Part shown: positions 32,025-41,978 of the stretch, piece after piece
How the letters are laid out: every line of letters starts with the position of its first letter
How positions within the stretch are numbered: position 1 is the stretch's first letter
Origin: Alphaproteobacteria bacterium
GTDB lineage: Bacteria > Pseudomonadota > Alphaproteobacteria > Oceanibaculales > Oceanibaculaceae
Assembly: GCA_018823745.1 (NCBI GenBank)
Contig: JAHJHR010000003.1
Location: forward strand, 124,001 to 188,000
Reading direction: 5' to 3'
Length of the DNA: 64,000 nucleotides
The notes under the pieces: generated by a model
What the model was told of the DNA's origin: nothing
What the model saw: only the letters and a program-made list of their open reading frames with translations
The model's database searches: none
Made by a program: the position numbers and the translations under genes

Positions 32025-33428
32025 TCAGATACGCAGGATTTTTCCCGGATTCATCAGATTGTCAGGATCGAGCGCCAGCTTGATCTGCCGCATGACGCTG
32101 ACGGCCTCACCGGCCTCGGCCACCAGGAAGTCCATCTTGCCATAGCCGATGCCATGCTCGCCGGTGCATGTACCCTCCATTGCCAGGGCACGCAGCACCA
32201 TGCGGTCGTTCAGCGCATTGGCCGTCGCCAACTCCGCCGGGTTCTCCGGATCGATGACATAAACCAGATGGAAATTACCGTCGCCGACATGCCCGACCAG
32301 CGGCGCCAGCATGCCCGATTCGGCAATGTCCTTCTTGGTTTCCAGAATGCATTCGGCCAGGCGCGAGATCGGCACGCAGACATCGGTCGGCCAGCCCTTG
32401 GCACCCGGGCGCAGCGCCAGGGCGGCGTAATAGGCCTTGTGCCGTGCCTCCCACAGCGCCGTGCGTTCTTCCGCCTTGGTCGCCCATTTGAAATCGGCGC
32501 CGCCGAAATCACCGGCAATGGATTTCACCATCTCGACCTGTTCGGCCACACCGGCAACCGTGCCGTGAAACTCGAAGAACAGGGTCGGCACCGCCTGATA
32601 GCCCTCCAGCTTCGAATAGGCGATGCAGGCGCCCATCTGCACCTCGTCCAGCAATTCCATGCGGGCGACCGGGATGCCGGACTGGATGATCAGGATGACG
32701 CTGTTCACCGCGCCCTCCAGGTCGGGGAAAGCGCAAACGGCGGAGGATATCTGCTCCGGCACGCCATAGAGCCGGACCGCCACCTCGGTGATGATGCCCA
32801 GCGTTCCCTCGGAACCGACGAACAGCCGGGTGAGATCGTAACCGGCCGCCGATTTCTTCGAGCGCCGCGCCGTCTTGATGATGCGCCCATCGGCCGTCAC
32901 CACGGTCAGCGACAGGACATTCTCGCGCATCGTGCCATAGCGCACGGCATTGGTGCCGGAGGCCCGCGTCGAGGCCATGCCGCCCAGCGAGGCGTCAGCC
33001 CCCGGGTCGATCGGGAAGAACAGCCCGGTATCGCGCAGATGCTCGTTCAGCTGCTTGCGCGTCACGCCAGCCTGGACGCGGCAATCGAGATCCTGCGCGT
33101 TGACCTCCAGAATCCTGTTCATGCGGGAAACATCGATGGTCACGCCGCCTTGTAGCGCCGCCACCCCGCCTTCCAGCGAGGTACCGGTGCCGAACGGGAT
33201 CATCGGCACCTTGTGCGCGGCGCAGATTTTCACGATGGCGGCGACTTCCTCGGTGGTCTCGGCGAAGGCCACGGCGTCGGGGGCCATCACCGGGTGATAG
33301 CTCTCATCCTTGCCATGCTGGTCGAGAATGGCCTGCGCCGTGGACAGCCGGTCCCCCAGCAACGCCTTCAGCGCCGCCACCGCCTCCTCCACCCGCGCAT
33401 CGTTCCGCCTGATCGCCGCAACGCCCAT
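32025..33428 (-). CDS. FAD-linked oxidoreductase, D-lactate/glycolate dehydrogenase type
   Basis: The 467-residue flavoprotein has the PCMH FAD-binding segment (VPMIPFGTGTSLEGGVAAL, DPGADASLGGMASTRASG) and an FAD-oxidase C-terminal domain. The metal-binding HVGDGNFH and the GEHGIGYGK and DPDNLMNPGKIL endings are also present. This pattern is shared by D-lactate dehydrogenase (Dld/DLD1) and the glycolate oxidase subunit GlcD. With no GlcE/GlcF next to it, a stand-alone D-lactate or 2-hydroxyacid dehydrogenase is more likely. ATG 33428 (MGVAAIRRND) has GCGGAG about ten bases upstream; the TTG at 33449 is the alternative. Confidence 0.88.
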   Translation of the reverse strand: MGVAAIRRNDARVEEAVAALKALLGDRLSTAQAILDQHGKDESYHPVMAPDAVAFAETTEEVAAIVKICAAHKVPMIPFGTGTSLEGGVAALQGGVTIDVSRMNRILEVNAQDLDCRVQAGVTRKQLNEHLRDTGLFFPIDPGADASLGGMASTRASGTNAVRYGTMRENVLSLTVVTADGRIIKTARRSKKSAAGYDLTRLFVGSEGTLGIITEVAVRLYGVPEQISSAVCAFPDLEGAVNSVILIIQSGIPVARMELLDEVQMGACIAYSKLEGYQAVPTLFFEFHGTVAGVAEQVEMVKSIAGDFGGADFKWATKAEERTALWEARHKAYYAALALRPGAKGWPTDVCVPISRLAECILETKKDIAESGMLAPLVGHVGDGNFHLVYVIDPENPAELATANALNDRMVLRALAMEGTCTGEHGIGYGKMDFLVAEAGEAVSVMRQIKLALDPDNLMNPGKILRI

Positions 33429-33512
33429 GGCCGTCTGCTCCGCCTTCAACTGACTGGTAAGACCGGAACCGTAGCGATGCCGGCGGTGGGGATCAAGCGG
33501 GACTAGGACGAT

Positions 33513-33860
33513 TCAGTCCAATCGCTCTAGGGCTTTCAGGCAATCCGCCTTCAGACTGCCAAGACGGTTGCGCACAACGCCCCAGATAAGGCTGGGCAAG
33601 ATGTCGTCGTAATCGTGACGCAGCCGGTTGCCGATTCCCCGAATATCCGCCCAAGGCTGATCAGGGGCCAGCGCCTCTGCCGTAGCGCCCAGTTTTACCG
33701 CTGCTTCGCTGATTCTCGCCAGGCAACGCTCAACAGCATCGACCGCCATTGCATTGCTACGGAAAGCCGCATCGTCGCTGACGCCGGCAACATAGGTTTC
33801 GATACGGGTGATATTCTCGAGAATATCCGTGAGACGGGCGGCCGGCCGCTCAGTAGGCAC
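33513..33860 (-). CDS. HepT-like HEPN toxin (DUF86)
   Basis: A 115-residue HEPN-fold protein with the RNase motif R-x4-6-H-x-Y in IRGIGNRLRHDYDDI (about 71-85) and the DUF86 N-terminal LTDILENITRIETYV. The catalytic Arg, His and Tyr are all visible. The partner nucleotidyltransferase overlaps by eleven bases upstream, giving a MntA/HepT-type toxin-antitoxin pair. In described pairs the antitoxin AMPylates the HepT Tyr. Start is GTG. Confidence in the family is high. Confidence 0.9.
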   Translation of the reverse strand: MPTERPAARLTDILENITRIETYVAGVSDDAAFRSNAMAVDAVERCLARISEAAVKLGATAEALAPDQPWADIRGIGNRLRHDYDDILPSLIWGVVRNRLGSLKADCLKALERLD

Positions 33861-34167
33861 GCACGGCTTCCCGTTCGATACCCGCGCGGAAGGCGGGCTT
33901 CAGCCGGTCGCGCACGGTCAGCTCGACCGGGCGGCCAAGCTCGCGTGACAGCACGCGTTCCAGCCGGATGATGTCGAGCAGATCGACTGCAGCATCCGGC
34001 ATGAGATCAACCAGCACATCGACATCGCTGTCCGGCCTGTCCTGCCGGCGCGCGACGGACCCGAACACAGCAGCATGTGCGATCCCGCCCCGGCGCAACA
34101 GCGCCTGGCTTCGGCGCAGTGTGTCGAGCGCCTTGTCGAGCAGGTCGGATGTCGCTGTCTCAGCCAT
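33850..34167 (-). CDS. MntA-like nucleotidyltransferase antitoxin
   Basis: A 105-residue minimal nucleotidyltransferase with the GS-x10-D-x-D motif in FGSVARRQDRPDSDVDVLVD (about 35-54), both Asp residues kept, and hydrophobic strand LVD after it. In MNT-HEPN modules this protein neutralises HepT by adding AMP to the Tyr of the HEPN motif. The stop overlaps the HepT start by eleven bases, with the antitoxin first, as usual for this class. Confidence 0.9.
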   Translation of the reverse strand: MAETATSDLLDKALDTLRRSQALLRRGGIAHAAVFGSVARRQDRPDSDVDVLVDLMPDAAVDLLDIIRLERVLSRELGRPVELTVRDRLKPAFRAGIEREAVRAY

Positions 34168-34211
34168 GCCTGCAATTTAGCATGATGGCAGCGAGGGAGC
34201 GACTCTAACCC

Positions 34212-37200
34212 CTACCCCGCCTTCTTGCCGTAACCACCGCCGCCCGGCGTTTCGATCACATAGACGTCGCCCGGCTTCATCTCGATCTGGTTGATGTGTT
34301 TCAGTTCGATCACCGTGCCGTCTGTGCGTTCGACGGCGTTGCGGCCGGTCTTCGCTTCCTCGCCGCCGGCCATGCCATAGGGCGGGATGACGCGGTGGCC
34401 GGAGAGCATGGCCGCCGTCATCGCCTCGCGGAAGCGGATGCGGCGGATGACGCCCTCGCCGCCCTTGTGCAGCCCGGCGCCGCCGGAGCCTTCACGGATG
34501 CGGAAATCCTCGACCAGCACCGGGAAGCGCCATTCCAGCACCTCCGGATCGGTCAGGCGGCTGTTGGTCATATGCGTGTGGACCGCGCTGCAACCGTCGA
34601 AATCAGGCCCGGCGCCGGAACCGCCGCAGATCGTCTCGTAATACTGGTAGGTCTCGTTGCCGAAGGTGAAGTTGTTCATCGTGCCCTGGGCCGCGCCCAT
34701 CACGCCGAGCGCGCCATAGAGCGCGTCGGTGATGCATTGCGAGGTCTCGACATTGCCGGCGACCACGGCGGCCGGGTAGTTCGGGTTCAGCATCGAGCCC
34801 TTGGGGATGATGACTTCCAGCGGCTTCAGGCAGCCCTCATTCATCGGGATGTCGTCATCGACCAGCGTGCGGAACACATACAGCACCGCAGCCTTGCACA
34901 CGGCGGAGGGCGCGTTGAAGTTGGTCTTCTGCTGCGCGCTGGTGCCGGTGAAGTCGATCTTCGCCGAACGCTTCTCGCGGTCGATGGAGACGGCCACCTT
35001 GATGACGCTGCCATCATCCATCTCATACGCGAAGCTGCCATCCTTCAGCACGCCGATGACACGGCGCACCTGCTCCTCCGCATTGTCCTGGACGTGATGC
35101 ATATAGGCCATGACGACATCCAGGCCGAAATGCCCGACCATCTTGCGCAGTTCGGCCACGCCCTTCTCGTTGGCGGCGATCTGCGCCTGCAGATCGGCGA
35201 CGTTCTGCGTCACGTTGCGCACCGGATATTTCCCGCCGGTCAGCAGTTCGACCAGTTCCTTCTCCCGGAAAGCGCCCTTATCGACCAGCTGGAAATTGTC
35301 GATCATCACGCCTTCCTGATCGACGGTCACCGAATCCGGCGGCATTGAGCCCGGCGTGGTGCCGCCGATATCGGCGTGATGGCCGCGCGAGGCGACATAG
35401 AACAGGATTTTCCGCCCCTCTTCGTCAAACACCGGGGTGATGACGGTGACGTCCGGCAGATGCGTGCCGCCATTATAGGGCGCGTTCAGCGCGTAGACGT
35501 CGCCGGGCCGGATATCCGGATTCTCGCGCACCACCGTGCGCACACTCTCGCCCATCGAGCCCAGATGCACCGGCATATGCGGCGCGTTGGCGATCAGATT
35601 GCCGGCATCGTCAAAAATGGCGCAGGAGAAATCCAGCCGTTCCTTGATGTTCACTGAATAGGCAGTGTTCTGGAGGGTCACGCCCATCTGCTCGGCGATC
35701 GACATGAACAGATTGTTGAACACTTCCAGCATCACCGGATCGACCTGGGTGCCGATGGCGACGCGGGTCGGCAGCGCCTTCACCCGACGCAGCACCATAT
35801 GGTCGCGGGTCGTGACCTCCGCCTGCCAGCCCGGCTCAACCACCGTGGTGGCGTTGGCGTCGGTGACGATGGCCGGGCCGTCTACAATGCAGCCGGGGGC
35901 GAGGTCGAGGCGGTCATAGACCGGGGTGTCGTGGCGTTCCGCGCCGCAATACATCGGCAGATTGCCCTTGGCGGCCGGCAGCACGCCGCTGCCGGCATCC
36001 AGGATCGGGTCCTCGGCGGAATCGGTGACGCCGATCACCTCGACCGACAGCGCCTCCACCACCATGCCCTTGCCCTCCATGGAGAAGCCATAGAGCTGCT
36101 TATGCGCCTCGACGAAGCGTTCGCCGATCTCCTGCCGGCTGCCGAATTCCACCACCTGGGCGGTGTCGGAGCCGTCATAGCGCACATGCACCTTGCGCAG
36201 CACCTTGATGTGGTCGTCCTCGACGCCCTGGCCCTGCATTTCGGCCACGCCTTCCTCGGCCAGCCCGTCGAGCTGGGTGGCGAGGCCGGGGATCAGATCG
36301 TCAGCCAGCTTGGCCTCGACCGCCTTTTCCTTCAGCACGCGCAGATCGGCCAGCCCCATGCCATAGGCCGACAGCACACCGGCGAAGGGATGGATCAGGA
36401 TGGTCTTCATGCCCAGCGCATCGGCCACGGCGCAGGCATGCTGCCCGCCGGCCCCGCCGAAGCAGTTCAGCGCATAGCGCGTGACGTCATAGCCGCGCTG
36501 CACGGATATCTGCTTGATCGCATTGGCCATGTTCTCGACGGCGATCTTCAGGAAGCCCTCGGCCACTTCCTCCGGCGTGCGCGTCACGCCCATGGATTTC
36601 TGCATTTCATCGGCCATGGCGGCAAATTTCTGGCGCACTACATCCGCATCCAGTTTCTCGTCGCGCTTCGGCCCGAAGACCGGCGGGAAGAAATCCGGAT
36701 GCAGCTTGCCGACCATGACATTGGCGTCGGTCACGGTCAGCGGCCCGCCGCGGCGATAGCAGGCCGGCCCCGGATTGGCGCCCGCCGATTCCGGGCCGAC
36801 GCGAAAGCGCGCGCCATCGAAGAACAGGATCGAGCCGCCGCCCGCCGCTACGGTGTGGATGCGCATCATCGGGGCGCGCATGCGCACGCCGGCGACGATG
36901 GTCTCGAAGGCGCGCTCATATTCGCCATTGAAATGCGACACATCGGTCGAGGTGCCGCCCATGTCGAAGCCGATCACCTGGTCGAAACCGGCCATCTGCG
37001 CGGTCTTCACGCAGCCGACCACGCCGCCGGCCGGGCCGGACAGGATGGCGTCCTTGCCCTGGAACAGAAAGGCGTCGGTCAGGCCACCATTGGACTGCAT
37101 GAACATCAGGCGGGTATCGCCCAGCTCGGCCGCCACCCGGTCGACATAGCGGCGCAGGATCGGCGACAGATAGGCATCGACCACCGTGGTATCGCCGCGC

Positions 37201-37829
37201 CCGACCAGCTTCATCAGCGGGCTGACCCGGTGGCTGACAGAAATCTGCGTGAAGCCGATCTGTTTTGCCACCTCGGCCAGTGCCGCCTCGTGTTCGGTAT
37301 AGCGGTAGCCATGCAGCAGCACGATGGCGAGCGAGCGGATGCCGCTGTCGAACACCGCCTGCAAATCCTTGCGTGCGGCCTCCAGATCGAGCTTCGCCAG
37401 CACCTCGCCCTGGGCGCTCATCCGCTCATTCACCTCCACCACGCGCTCATAGAGCAGCTCCGGCAGCGTGATCTTGCGGGTGAACAGATGCGGGCGGTTC
37501 TGGTAGGCGATGCGCAGCGCGTCGCGGAAGCCCCTGGTGATCGCCAGCGCCGTGCGCTCGCCCTTGCGCTCCAGCAGCGCGTTGGTGGCCACCGTGGTGC
37601 CCATCTTCACGGCTTCGACCAGCTCGGCCGGAATCGATTGCTCGGAGGTCCGGTCCAGCAGCTCGCGGATGCCCTGAAGGGCAGCGTCCTTATAGGCTTC
37701 CGGATTCTCCGACAGCAGCTTGTGGGTGACCAGCACGCCATCCGGCTTGCGCGCCACGATATCGGTGAAGGTGCCGCCCCGGTCGATCCAGAACTGCCAC
37801 TCGCCCGCGCCGATCTGTTGTGCCGCCAT
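34212..37829 (-). CDS. 5-oxoprolinase / hydantoinase A-B fusion
   Basis: At 1205 residues this has the length of the fused ATP-dependent 5-oxoprolinase, which opens 5-oxo-L-proline to glutamate. The N-terminal half is HyuA-like ([19 protein letters not shown] near residue 15, then [12 protein letters not shown] near 290) and the C-terminal half HyuB-like ([15 protein letters not shown] near 690, [20 protein letters not shown] near 815). It removes 5-oxoproline formed by damage or glutathione turnover. No separate hydantoinase genes or transporter lie nearby. N-methylhydantoinase is a lesser alternative. Confidence 0.9.
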   Translation of the reverse strand: MAAQQIGAGEWQFWIDRGGTFTDIVARKPDGVLVTHKLLSENPEAYKDAALQGIRELLDRTSEQSIPAELVEAVKMGTTVATNALLERKGERTALAITRGFRDALRIAYQNRPHLFTRKITLPELLYERVVEVNERMSAQGEVLAKLDLEAARKDLQAVFDSGIRSLAIVLLHGYRYTEHEAALAEVAKQIGFTQISVSHRVSPLMKLVGRGDTTVVDAYLSPILRRYVDRVAAELGDTRLMFMQSNGGLTDAFLFQGKDAILSGPAGGVVGCVKTAQMAGFDQVIGFDMGGTSTDVSHFNGEYERAFETIVAGVRMRAPMMRIHTVAAGGGSILFFDGARFRVGPESAGANPGPACYRRGGPLTVTDANVMVGKLHPDFFPPVFGPKRDEKLDADVVRQKFAAMADEMQKSMGVTRTPEEVAEGFLKIAVENMANAIKQISVQRGYDVTRYALNCFGGAGGQHACAVADALGMKTILIHPFAGVLSAYGMGLADLRVLKEKAVEAKLADDLIPGLATQLDGLAEEGVAEMQGQGVEDDHIKVLRKVHVRYDGSDTAQVVEFGSRQEIGERFVEAHKQLYGFSMEGKGMVVEALSVEVIGVTDSAEDPILDAGSGVLPAAKGNLPMYCGAERHDTPVYDRLDLAPGCIVDGPAIVTDANATTVVEPGWQAEVTTRDHMVLRRVKALPTRVAIGTQVDPVMLEVFNNLFMSIAEQMGVTLQNTAYSVNIKERLDFSCAIFDDAGNLIANAPHMPVHLGSMGESVRTVVRENPDIRPGDVYALNAPYNGGTHLPDVTVITPVFDEEGRKILFYVASRGHHADIGGTTPGSMPPDSVTVDQEGVMIDNFQLVDKGAFREKELVELLTGGKYPVRNVTQNVADLQAQIAANEKGVAELRKMVGHFGLDVVMAYMHHVQDNAEEQVRRVIGVLKDGSFAYEMDDGSVIKVAVSIDREKRSAKIDFTGTSAQQKTNFNAPSAVCKAAVLYVFRTLVDDDIPMNEGCLKPLEVIIPKGSMLNPNYPAAVVAGNVETSQCITDALYGALGVMGAAQGTMNNFTFGNETYQYYETICGGSGAGPDFDGCSAVHTHMTNSRLTDPEVLEWRFPVLVEDFRIREGSGGAGLHKGGEGVIRRIRFREAMTAAMLSGHRVIPPYGMAGGEEAKTGRNAVERTDGTVIELKHINQIEMKPGDVYVIETPGGGGYGKKAG

Positions 37830-37939
37830 CTTCTGTCACCCTGCTACGATCCTGCGATCTTGTCGCATTGCGGTAACGTGCTTAGCAACTTCCCGGCGGC
37901 CTGTCACGCCCAGAGCCGGAGCCCTCGGCGCTCGACTTT

Positions 37940-38437
37940 CTATCCAGTCAGTTTTTCCAGCTGGGCCAGCGCCAGCTCCGGGGTCAGCCGGGCGGTGTCG
38001 ATCACGATATCCGCCTCCGGCCAGGGCCTGTAGTCATGGGCCTGCACACTGGCCCAGTCGGGCTGGGCATGTCCTGGTATGTCAGCGATCCGGCTTTCCA
38101 CCCGGCGGCGATGCTCCACCGGATCGGAGCAGATCACTTCTACCTGCAACAAGCGCACACCGGCAGTGCCAGCGACACTGGCCCAGCCCGCGCGGCTTTC
38201 GGGGACCGGGTTTACGCAATCGGCGATGACGGCATGGCCGATGGCCAGATTGCTGCGGGCCAGCGCCATTGCCGCGAGATAGCCGGCGGGACCGACCTTG
38301 CCCGGCAGCATGCCGGAATCGCGAAGTGCCTGCTCGACCGCGTCGATGCGCAGATAGACCGCCCGGAGCTTCGCCGCCAGCGCGCGCGACAGCGTTGTCT
38401 TGCCGGTTCCCGGCAGTCCACCGAACACAATCAGCAT
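37940..38437 (-). CDS. P-loop AAA-type kinase-like ATPase
   Basis: A 165-residue protein starting MLIVFGGLPGTGKTTLSRALA with a Walker A GLPGTGKTT (7-15), an acidic VYLRIDAVEQAL in the LID/acceptor area (about 28-39), and SRIADIPGHAQPDWASVQ in the middle. Overall it looks like a small gluconate-kinase- or zeta-toxin-like phosphotransferase (AAA_33). There is no antitoxin-like partner gene. The substrate is unknown. Confidence 0.75.
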   Translation of the reverse strand: MLIVFGGLPGTGKTTLSRALAAKLRAVYLRIDAVEQALRDSGMLPGKVGPAGYLAAMALARSNLAIGHAVIADCVNPVPESRAGWASVAGTAGVRLLQVEVICSDPVEHRRRVESRIADIPGHAQPDWASVQAHDYRPWPEADIVIDTARLTPELALAQLEKLTG

Positions 38438-38493
38438 GATGCCCCCTATAAGTTGCGGGCTATCATCCTATCGTGCCGGCCTGATGCGCAAGC

Positions 38494-39042
38494 TTATGCG
38501 GCCTTGGCGCCGAACTGCTCGTAGAAGCTGGAGATACCGGTTTCCAGCAGGCCCAAAGCTTCCTCGGCATAGCTGATCTGTGTCGCCGGTCCGAGATCGA
38601 CCGTCAGTTCGGCATCGCCGTGGTCGATTGTCATCGTCGGATCGAATTTGCGGGCCAGCGCCATCAGCCGGAAATTATCGCTCAGGCAGAACAGCGTCAC
38701 CCGCGCCACGCCGCGATTGCGGGCAATGTTGGTAGCCCGGCGCATCAGCTGCGTGCCGATGCCGCTCCCTTCAAAGGGCGCTTCGACAGTGATGGCCAGC
38801 TCGGCTTCGTCAAGCCAGCCATTATGGGCGCGGATGATGAAGACTGCGCCGCGCATCACGCCATCGACGAAACAGCCGAAGGCAAGACAGCGCAGCCAGT
38901 CGATATCACCGGTCTTTCGATCCAGGAAACCGTCATCGACCATGCCGCCAAATCGATAATGGCGCTGATCCGGCGTCAGCCGCATCAGATGGTCGCGATA
39001 ATCTGTCGAATGGGTCGGCCAGAGCCGCTTGTAGATGATCAT
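38494..39042 (-). CDS. GNAT-family N-acetyltransferase
   Basis: A 182-residue protein with a GNAT core: ELAITVEAPFEGSGIGTQLMRRATNIARNRG (about 84-114) carries the acetyl-CoA-binding GSGIGTQL loop. ATG 39042 is preferred over 39054 because GAGG lies six bases before it. Substrate unknown. Upstream on its strand are small hairpins (GGGG-N5-CCCC and GCCGCC-N7-GGCGGC near 39086-39119) that might lie in its leader. Confidence 0.75.
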   Translation of the reverse strand: MIIYKRLWPTHSTDYRDHLMRLTPDQRHYRFGGMVDDGFLDRKTGDIDWLRCLAFGCFVDGVMRGAVFIIRAHNGWLDEAELAITVEAPFEGSGIGTQLMRRATNIARNRGVARVTLFCLSDNFRLMALARKFDPTMTIDHGDAELTVDLGPATQISYAEEALGLLETGISSFYEQFGAKAA

Positions 39043-39338
39043 GGGGTACCTCATTACCAGCAGGCACCCTCCCTAATGATTTTATGGGGCAGAACCCCTT
39101 GCCGCCTCTTCTCGGCGGCTTGCCGTGCATCGTCGCTTCTGCGATACCTGTTCGCCAAATTATGCTGCAGTGCACAATCTAACGCCTAATAGATGATGTG
39201 TGCGTTGATTACTGTCAATACCGGATTATGCGCTACCCATATGAGACACCGTGCCGCATTGGGCCGCATCTGGGCCGCATCTGGCATGATCGGCTGTTTA
39301 CCGTTAGGGTCCTGCATGCGCGGTACGGAGAGTGGTGA

Positions 39339-40088
39339 ATGAGCGTCTGGGGTACAATTATTGGCGGAGCGGCGGGTTTTGCGCTGGGTGGGCCGCTGGG
39401 CGCCATCATGGGCGCGCTGGCCGGGCATGCGGTCGACAAGATCCGCGAGATTGATGTTCTGGAGCCGGAGCCGCTGAAGCCGACGCAGGACGGGACGCGC
39501 AAGATCGCCTTCACCATCGGCGTCATCGTGCTGGGCGCCAAGATGGCGAAGGTCGATGGCGCGGTGACGCAGGATGAAATCCGTGCCTTCCGCGAGGTTT
39601 TCCGGGTGCCGCCGGACGAGATCAAGAATGTCGCCCGTATCTTCAACCTAGCGAAGAAGGATGCGCGCGGCTTCGAGCCCTATGCGCGCCAGATATCCAA
39701 CCTGTTCGAGCCCGGCTCTCCGGTGCTGGAAGAATTGCTGGCCAGCCTGTTCCATATCGCCAAGTCCGACGGCAGGCTGAAAGGGCCGGAACTCGACTAT
39801 CTGAAGGAAGTGGCGCGCATCTTCGGCTTCGACGAGATGGCGTTCGAGCGCATCCGCGCCCAGCATACCGGCGAGGAATCGGCCGATCCCTACACTGTTC
39901 TGGGGATCACCCCGGAGACCAGCGACGAGGATGTGAAGAAGACCTATCGCGACCTGATGCGGGAAAACCATCCCGACCGTCTGATGGCCCAGGGCATGCC
40001 GCCAGAGTTCATTGAGATCGCCAATGAAAAAGTGGCCGCCATCAACGCCGCCTATGACCGCATCCGCAAGCATCGCGGCATGAAATGA
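39339..40088 (+). CDS. djlA: DjlA-like co-chaperone (TerB plus J domain)
   Basis: This 249-residue protein has an N-terminal Gly-rich membrane-associated segment (WGTIIGGAAGFALGGPLGAIMGALAGHAV, about 4-32) and a TerB-like helical domain (about 55-170). A C-terminal J domain lies at about 183-247, with the DnaK-activating HPD triplet in ENHPDRLMAQG. This is the order found in DjlA, the membrane-bound DnaK partner. GGAGAG lies seven bases before the ATG. It stands alone; the ABC-F gene follows. Confidence 0.9.
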   Translation: MSVWGTIIGGAAGFALGGPLGAIMGALAGHAVDKIREIDVLEPEPLKPTQDGTRKIAFTIGVIVLGAKMAKVDGAVTQDEIRAFREVFRVPPDEIKNVARIFNLAKKDARGFEPYARQISNLFEPGSPVLEELLASLFHIAKSDGRLKGPELDYLKEVARIFGFDEMAFERIRAQHTGEESADPYTVLGITPETSDEDVKKTYRDLMRENHPDRLMAQGMPPEFIEIANEKVAAINAAYDRIRKHRGMK

Positions 40089-40142
40089 GTCTGTTCCAGC
40101 CCGGCAATGACACTTTAAAGCTTAAGAATCGATTTTTCTGAC

Positions 40143-41978
40143 ATGGCCAGCAATCCCCCCATCGTGGCGCTGCGTAACGCGGCGCTCAGCTTCGGCGGCA
40201 ATCCGGTGTTCGACAAGGTCGACCTGCCGGTTGGCATTGGCGACAGGCTGTGCCTTGTCGGGCGCAATGGCAGTGGCAAGTCGACCCTGATGAAGGCGCT
40301 GGCCGGGATGATCGATCTGGATGGCGGGGAGCGCTTCCAGCAGCCCGGCGCACGCGTCGCCTATCTGCAGCAGGAACCGAAATTCACCAAGGGCAGCACG
40401 GTCGGCGAATATGTCGCCGAGGGACTGCCGCCGGCCCAGGACAACGCGCCGCGCGATCATCTGATCGAGGCCGTACTGCGCCGCCTGAGCCTGCGCGTCG
40501 ACACGCCGACCGAGCGCCTGTCGGGCGGCGAGAGCCGGCGCGCGGCGCTGGCCCGGACGCTGGTCTCAGACCCGGATATCCTGCTGCTGGACGAGCCGAC
40601 CAACCATCTCGACCTGCCGACCATCGAGTGGCTGGAACAGGAGTTGCTGAATTTCCGTGGCGGCATCCTGCTGGTCAGCCATGACCGCGCCTTCCTGACC
40701 AAGCTGGGGCAGAAGACCTACTGGCTGGAACGCGGCGAATTGCGCCGTACCAACCAGAGCTTCGCGCATTTCGAGGAATGGGCCGACAAGCTGCTGGCCG
40801 ATGAGGAAATGCAGGCGCAGAAGCTGAACCGCCGCATCGCCGAGGAAACCCGCTGGCTGCGCGAGGGGCTGACCGCCCGGCGCAAGCGCAATATGGGCCG
40901 CGTGAAGGCGCTGATGGTCAGCCGCCATGAACGCGCCGAACGCATCCGCCCGACCGGCAAGATGACGGTGACGGTGGAAACCGCCGATGGCGCCGGCACA
41001 GCGATCATTGAGGCCAACCACATCTTCAAATCCTATCCGACGCCGGAGGGCGGGGAGAAGGTGCTGGTGAAGGATTTCTCCACCCGCGTGCTGCGCCGCG
41101 ACCGGATCGGCCTGATCGGCCCGAATGGTGCCGGCAAGACGACGCTGCTGAAGATGCTGATCGGCGAGACCAAGCCGGACAAAGGCCGGGTGAAGATCGG
41201 CTTCGGCGTGGAACTGGCCTATTTCGACCAGAAGCGCGAACAGCTGAACCCGATCCTCAGCCTGTGGGAGACGCTGGCCCCCGGCGGCGACACCGTCTTT
41301 ATCAACGGCAAGCCCAAGCATGTCGCCAGCTACCTGAAGGAATTCCTGTTCCAGGACAAGCAATTCCGCAGCCCGGTCAGCAGCCTGTCGGGCGGCGAGC
41401 GCAACCGCCTGCTGCTCGCCAAGCTGTTCTGCCAGCCGCATAATTTGCTGGTGCTGGACGAACCAACCAACGATCTCGACATGGAAACGCTGGATCTGTT
41501 GCAGGAGGTGGTCGCGGATTACGCTGGCACTGTGCTGCTGGTCAGCCATGACCGTGACTTCCTGGACCGCACTGTGACCAGCATCCTGGCGGTCGAAGGC
41601 GAAGGCGTGGTTACTGAATATGCCGGCGGCTATCAGGACTACCTTGCTCAGCGCCCGGCCCCGGTCGATGAAGCACCGAAAGCCACGAAACCCAGCGCGC
41701 CGAAGCCGGAGCGGGCGAAATCTGCCGCGGTGAAGCTGAGCTACAAGGACCAGCGCGAGCTGGAGCAGCTGCCCGGCATTATTGCCAAGCTGGAGGGCGA
41801 GATCGAAAAGCTGGAAGCCCAGCTGGCCGATCCTGACTTCTTCAGCCGCGATGCGGCCGGCTTCCAGAAAACCAGCGCGCTGCTGGAACGCGCCCGGGGC
41901 GCCGTCGCCACCTCCGAGGATCGCTGGCTGGAGCTGGAAGCGATGCGCGAGGAAGTCGAGCAGGTAAAAACCGCATGA
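40143..41978 (+). CDS. ABC-F family ATPase (Uup-like)
   Basis: The 611-residue soluble protein has two ABC domains. Walker A motifs are GRNGSGKST (about 40) and GPNGAGKTT (about 327), with signature LSGGESRRA (about 125) and LSGGERNRL (about 417), and the linker between is the Arg-rich RRIAEETRWLREGLTARRKRNMGR. A C-terminal coiled coil (about 540-605) fits Uup rather than EttA. ABC-F proteins act on the ribosome or on DNA; none transports. Its stop overlaps the EamA start by four bases (ATGA). Confidence 0.92.
   Translation: MASNPPIVALRNAALSFGGNPVFDKVDLPVGIGDRLCLVGRNGSGKSTLMKALAGMIDLDGGERFQQPGARVAYLQQEPKFTKGSTVGEYVAEGLPPAQDNAPRDHLIEAVLRRLSLRVDTPTERLSGGESRRAALARTLVSDPDILLLDEPTNHLDLPTIEWLEQELLNFRGGILLVSHDRAFLTKLGQKTYWLERGELRRTNQSFAHFEEWADKLLADEEMQAQKLNRRIAEETRWLREGLTARRKRNMGRVKALMVSRHERAERIRPTGKMTVTVETADGAGTAIIEANHIFKSYPTPEGGEKVLVKDFSTRVLRRDRIGLIGPNGAGKTTLLKMLIGETKPDKGRVKIGFGVELAYFDQKREQLNPILSLWETLAPGGDTVFINGKPKHVASYLKEFLFQDKQFRSPVSSLSGGERNRLLLAKLFCQPHNLLVLDEPTNDLDMETLDLLQEVVADYAGTVLLVSHDRDFLDRTVTSILAVEGEGVVTEYAGGYQDYLAQRPAPVDEAPKATKPSAPKPERAKSAAVKLSYKDQRELEQLPGIIAKLEGEIEKLEAQLADPDFFSRDAAGFQKTSALLERARGAVATSEDRWLELEAMREEVEQVKTA

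Noticed and set aside
35799..38033. A 744-residue open frame on the forward strand, antisense to 5-oxoprolinase.
   Set aside because: It is a His/Arg/Ala-rich shadow of the real gene caused by high GC; no domain is recognisable and the codon bias fits the opposite strand.
39277..39297. Short tandem GGGCCGCATCT repeat before djlA.
   Set aside because: Only about two copies of an 11-base unit; too little to call a functional repeat.
39186..39428. An 80-residue reverse-strand frame in the gap before djlA.
   Set aside because: No ribosome-binding site, poor third-position bias, and it overlaps the djlA start; better read as non-coding spacer.
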